From Tessaracoccus flavus (GTDB taxonomy: Bacteria > Actinomycetota > Actinomycetes > Propionibacteriales > Propionibacteriaceae), in the NCBI RefSeq assembly GCF_001997295.1, contig NZ_CP019605.1, positions 3,100,001 through 3,164,000 on the forward strand: a DNA stretch of 64,000 nucleotides, read 5' to 3'. Position numbers and translations under genes: made by a program. Positions 61,845 to 64,000 of this stretch are shown here, piece by piece. Each line of letters begins with the position of its first letter. Positions within the stretch are counted from its first letter, which is position 1. Below the pieces are notes generated by a model, which saw only the letters and a list, made by a program, of their open reading frames with translations, was not told the origin of the DNA and did not search any database.

Positions 61845-62261
61845 ATGACCCTGCAGATCTCTCCGGTGCGGCCCGACGAGCGCGAGGCCGTCGTCGCACT
61901 CTGGAACGACACCGGCCTGACCCGGCCCTGGAACGACCCGCACGCCGATCTCGAACGAGCTCTCCACGGACCGAACTCCACCGTCTTCGCAGCCCGCGAG
62001 GGGGACCGGCTCGTGGGTACCGCCATGGTCGGACACGACGGGCACCGCGCCTGGGTGTACTACGTGGCGGCAGCGCCGGAGCGCCGCGGTCAGGGCATCG
62101 GACAAGCGCTGATGGCCGCCGCGGAGGGGTGGGCCCGGGAGCGCGACATCCCCAAGCTGCAGTTCATGGTGCGCGACGACAACCAGGACGTCCTCGACTT
62201 CTACGCCCATCTGGGCTACGAACGCCAGTCAGTGGTCGTCCTCGGACGTAGGCTCGACTGA
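61845..62261 (+). CDS. GNAT-family acetyltransferase (YpeA-like)
   Basis: The product has 138 residues. APERRGQGIGQALMAAAEGW is the acetyl-CoA pyrophosphate loop; the end (LDFYAHLGYERQSVVVLGRR) is typical of YpeA. Substrate unknown. It lies 84 bp divergent from the PAS-ferredoxin gene; the shared intergenic region may carry a common control site. Confidence 0.87.
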   Translation: MTLQISPVRPDEREAVVALWNDTGLTRPWNDPHADLERALHGPNSTVFAAREGDRLVGTAMVGHDGHRAWVYYVAAAPERRGQGIGQALMAAAEGWARERDIPKLQFMVRDDNQDVLDFYAHLGYERQSVVVLGRRLD

Positions 62262-62301
62262 TCTGGCGTCGTCGATCGTCGGCGCCGAGACGAAGAGGAC
62301 A

Positions 62302-62970
62302 ATGATGCAGATCACTGTGCAGGGTGAGGCAACAGCCTCGTTCCCGCCTGAGCGGGCCACCGTTCACCTCGAGCTGGGCTTCGAGGGTCCCGACAAGGCC
62401 GCCGCGCTCCAGCGCGCCACCCAGCTCGCCAACGAGCTGGGGTCACACCTGGAGCGGCTCGCCCAGATGACCCCCTCGCCGACGACGTGGTCGGCGATCC
62501 TCCCGATCGGCACGCGCAGTTGGCGGCCGCACTCCAACGACGGCGCCGTCCTACCGCTCCGATACGCCGCCTCGTGCCGGGCGAAGGTCAAGTTCAGCGA
62601 CTTCCGCGCGCTCGCCCAGTTCATCGACCAGTGGGGCGGCGTCGACGGCGTCTCCGTTCGGCAGGTCGAGTGGACGCTGACGGAGCGGGCGAAGCGCAAG
62701 GAGGAGGAAGCTGTTCTGGCGCGTGCGGTCGAGGTGGCCAGGGCGCGTGCTCAGACGATCGCCACCGCGGCTGGGTCAGGGCAGGTGCGGGTCATCGACA
62801 TCGCTGACCCCGGGCTGCTCGGCCAGGGGCTCGTCGCTCAGGAGAGCCATGGCAGCGCAGCGATGATGCGCTCGCTCTACGACGGGGGTGCGCAGGGCGA
62901 CGGCGTGGACCTCCGGCCCGAAGATGTCGACCTCGTGGCCCGGGTGCACGCGAGGTTCACCACGGACTGA
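62302..62970 (+). CDS. SIMPL-domain protein (DUF541)
   Basis: The product has 222 residues from ATG 62302 (62305 also possible). QITVQGEATASFPPERATVH and RAVEVARARAQTIATAAGSG match the SIMPL domain. No signal peptide or TM segment, unlike periplasmic YggE-type members, so it is probably cytosolic. Function unknown. Confidence 0.8.
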   Translation: MMQITVQGEATASFPPERATVHLELGFEGPDKAAALQRATQLANELGSHLERLAQMTPSPTTWSAILPIGTRSWRPHSNDGAVLPLRYAASCRAKVKFSDFRALAQFIDQWGGVDGVSVRQVEWTLTERAKRKEEEAVLARAVEVARARAQTIATAAGSGQVRVIDIADPGLLGQGLVAQESHGSAAMMRSLYDGGAQGDGVDLRPEDVDLVARVHARFTTD

Positions 62971-63005
62971 GTGGTCGTCGGCCGGCAACGAACAAGGAGG
63001 AAGAC

Positions 63006-63335
63006 ATGCCCGAGGCCTGGAGTGAGAAGCGGGAGCGCCAGTACGAGCACATCAAGGAGGGTCTGCTCGACCGCGGCGAGGACGAGGACACCGCTGAAGA
63101 GATCGCGGCCCGCACTGTCAACAAGGAGCGTGCCCGCGCGGGCGAGTCGGAGGAGGCGAGCCGCTCGTCCCTGGACGACATCTCGTCGGGGCGGCGAGGC
63201 GGACTGCGCTCCCACAAGGGCGCCCAGGGGCGTACGCGAGACCAGCTGTACAACGAGGCGCGGCAGATGGGGATCGAGGGGCGGTCCAAGATGAACAAGG
63301 CCGAACTGCAACGCGCGGTGGACGCCAAGAAGTAG
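63006..63335 (+). CDS. Small charged protein with C-terminal Rho_N/SAP-like domain
   Basis: The product has 109 residues with AAGGAGGAAG upstream. The N-terminal part is Glu/Arg-rich, ending with a segment RTRDQLYNEARQMGIEGRSK and a final MNKAELQRAVDAKK, the helix-extended-helix pattern of Rho N-terminal and SAP domains that bind nucleic acid. Often annotated as plasmid stabilisation protein, but no partner is seen here. Confidence 0.78.
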   Translation: MPEAWSEKRERQYEHIKEGLLDRGEDEDTAEEIAARTVNKERARAGESEEASRSSLDDISSGRRGGLRSHKGAQGRTRDQLYNEARQMGIEGRSKMNKAELQRAVDAKK

Positions 63336-63378
63336 TCGCGGGGTCCGGAGCCAGACCCCCGCAGAGTAGCCTGACGCC

Positions 63379-64000
63379 ATGGAGTCGGCGCTGACTTTCC
63401 TGGTGGCCGCTTTTCTCGGCGGCGCTGCGGCTGCTGCGCTCAGACTCCCCGCCCTCGTCGGCTTCCTTGCGGCTGGCTTCGTCGTCAATGCCCTCGGGAT
63501 CGAGGCGCCGGTGTGGTTGGGCTGGGTGGCGGACCTCGGGGTGACGCTGTTGCTGTTCAGCATCGGGCTGAAACTCGACCTCCGCACGCTGCTGCGCCGC
63601 CACGTCTGGGTGACGACAGGCCTGCACTTGCTGCTGTTCAGCCTCTTGTCGGCGTTGCTCATCGGAGCGTTCGCCCTCGTCGGGCTGGCCTTCGACCGCG
63701 ACCCCGAGGCCATCGCGCTGGTGGGGTTCGGGTTGTCGTTCTCCAGCACGGTGTTCGTCGTCAAGCACCTGGAGGAGTTCGACGACGAACGCTCGCTCTA
63801 CGGCCGGGCTTCGATCGGCATCCTCCTCCTGCAGGACATCGCCGCGGTGGTGTTCATCGTGCTGGTGACGGGGGTGCACCCGAGCTGGTGGGCGCTGGCT
63901 CTCCTCGTGATCCCCCTCTCCATGCCGTTGGTAAGGCGGCTCTGGGCGTGGATGGGCGACGGCGAGCTGCAGCTCCTCTTCGGCTTGGCGATGGCCTTCG
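63379..64000 (+). CDS. KefB/CPA2-type monovalent cation:proton antiporter (partial, 3' end beyond window)
   Basis: At least 207 residues from ATG 63379. The chain is strongly hydrophobic with six or more TM segments visible. LGVTLLLFSIGLKLDLRTLL, LSFSSTVFVVKHLEEFDDER and ILLLQDIAAVVFIVLVTG are CPA2 hallmarks (the last carries the QDIA transport motif). No regulatory TrkA domain can be seen because the sequence ends. Confidence 0.85.
   Translation, partial: MESALTFLVAAFLGGAAAAALRLPALVGFLAAGFVVNALGIEAPVWLGWVADLGVTLLLFSIGLKLDLRTLLRRHVWVTTGLHLLLFSLLSALLIGAFALVGLAFDRDPEAIALVGFGLSFSSTVFVVKHLEEFDDERSLYGRASIGILLLQDIAAVVFIVLVTGVHPSWWALALLVIPLSMPLVRRLWAWMGDGELQLLFGLAMAF

Overview
The window is very GC-rich and densely packed with genes, and reads as the chromosome of a high-GC actinobacterium. 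The support is a mycothiol deacetylase (MshB), actinobacterial-type Mrp antiporter subunits, an ECF sigma/anti-sigma pair, frequent GTG starts and G/C-ending codons. Pyruvate phosphate dikinase with its regulatory kinase, ackA-pta, glgX and several families of palindromic intergenic repeats would suit the Propionibacteriaceae, but that placement is inference. No tRNA, rRNA, prophage or CRISPR array was recognised.

Layout. 1-4.6 kb (minus strand): a secreted leucine-rich-repeat protein cut by the window edge, a lipoprotein behind mshB, and an SPFH membrane protein with a ribbon-helix-helix partner under an AT-rich palindrome. 4.6-9.6 kb: an MFS transporter, a tandem DUF1801 protein, two small membrane proteins and a second secreted protein of the family seen at the left edge. 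9.7-18.4 kb: carbon and pyruvate metabolism (glgX, PPDK regulatory protein, ppdK) around a secreted DUF4397 protein and an ECF sigma/anti-sigma pair. 18.5-26.8 kb: an APH-fold kinase, a Ser/Ala/Pro low-complexity exported protein, a PfkB kinase, a metPS-like amino-acid importer including its 41-residue small subunit, yaaA, a pyrimidine-dimer glycosylase and an AGE-family epimerase. 26.8-30.1 kb: a tightly coupled SDR / acyltransferase / alkyl-DHAP-synthase-like operon that mirrors the three enzyme types of eukaryotic ether-lipid synthesis. 30.3-33.1 kb: a third member of the secreted family and an IS110-family element that appears to sit inside a palindromic repeat. 33.2-39.9 kb: ackA-pta, two overlapping ferritin-like genes and a luciferase-like monooxygenase. 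40.0-46.2 kb: a complete mrp Na+/H+ antiporter operon with fused mrpAB. 46.4-53.5 kb: nfo, an acyl-CoA synthetase, a rhodanese/GDSL pair and the rpsF-ssb-rpsR-rplI operon with a candidate S6:S18 leader. 53.8-64 kb: adenosine deaminase, an esterase / zinc-ribbon / DUF2236 operon, a frameshifted arginine deiminase, a UvrA-like ATPase, a PAS-[4Fe-4S] fusion, GNAT, SIMPL and Rho_N proteins, and the start of a KefB-type antiporter.

Between the genes lie four families of inverted repeats. Family A has ends reading CCCTGAGCTTGTC and about a dozen copies. Family B reads CCTTCGATACACGGCCGCTC. Family C is built from TTGGCGTTT/AAACGCCAA units. Family D is a roughly 36-bp-arm hairpin with an 8-nt loop. 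The most novel-looking items are the secreted three-member family with a shared duplicated cysteine module, the candidate ether-lipid operon, the PAS-ferredoxin fusion, and the repeat families with their IS110 insertion.
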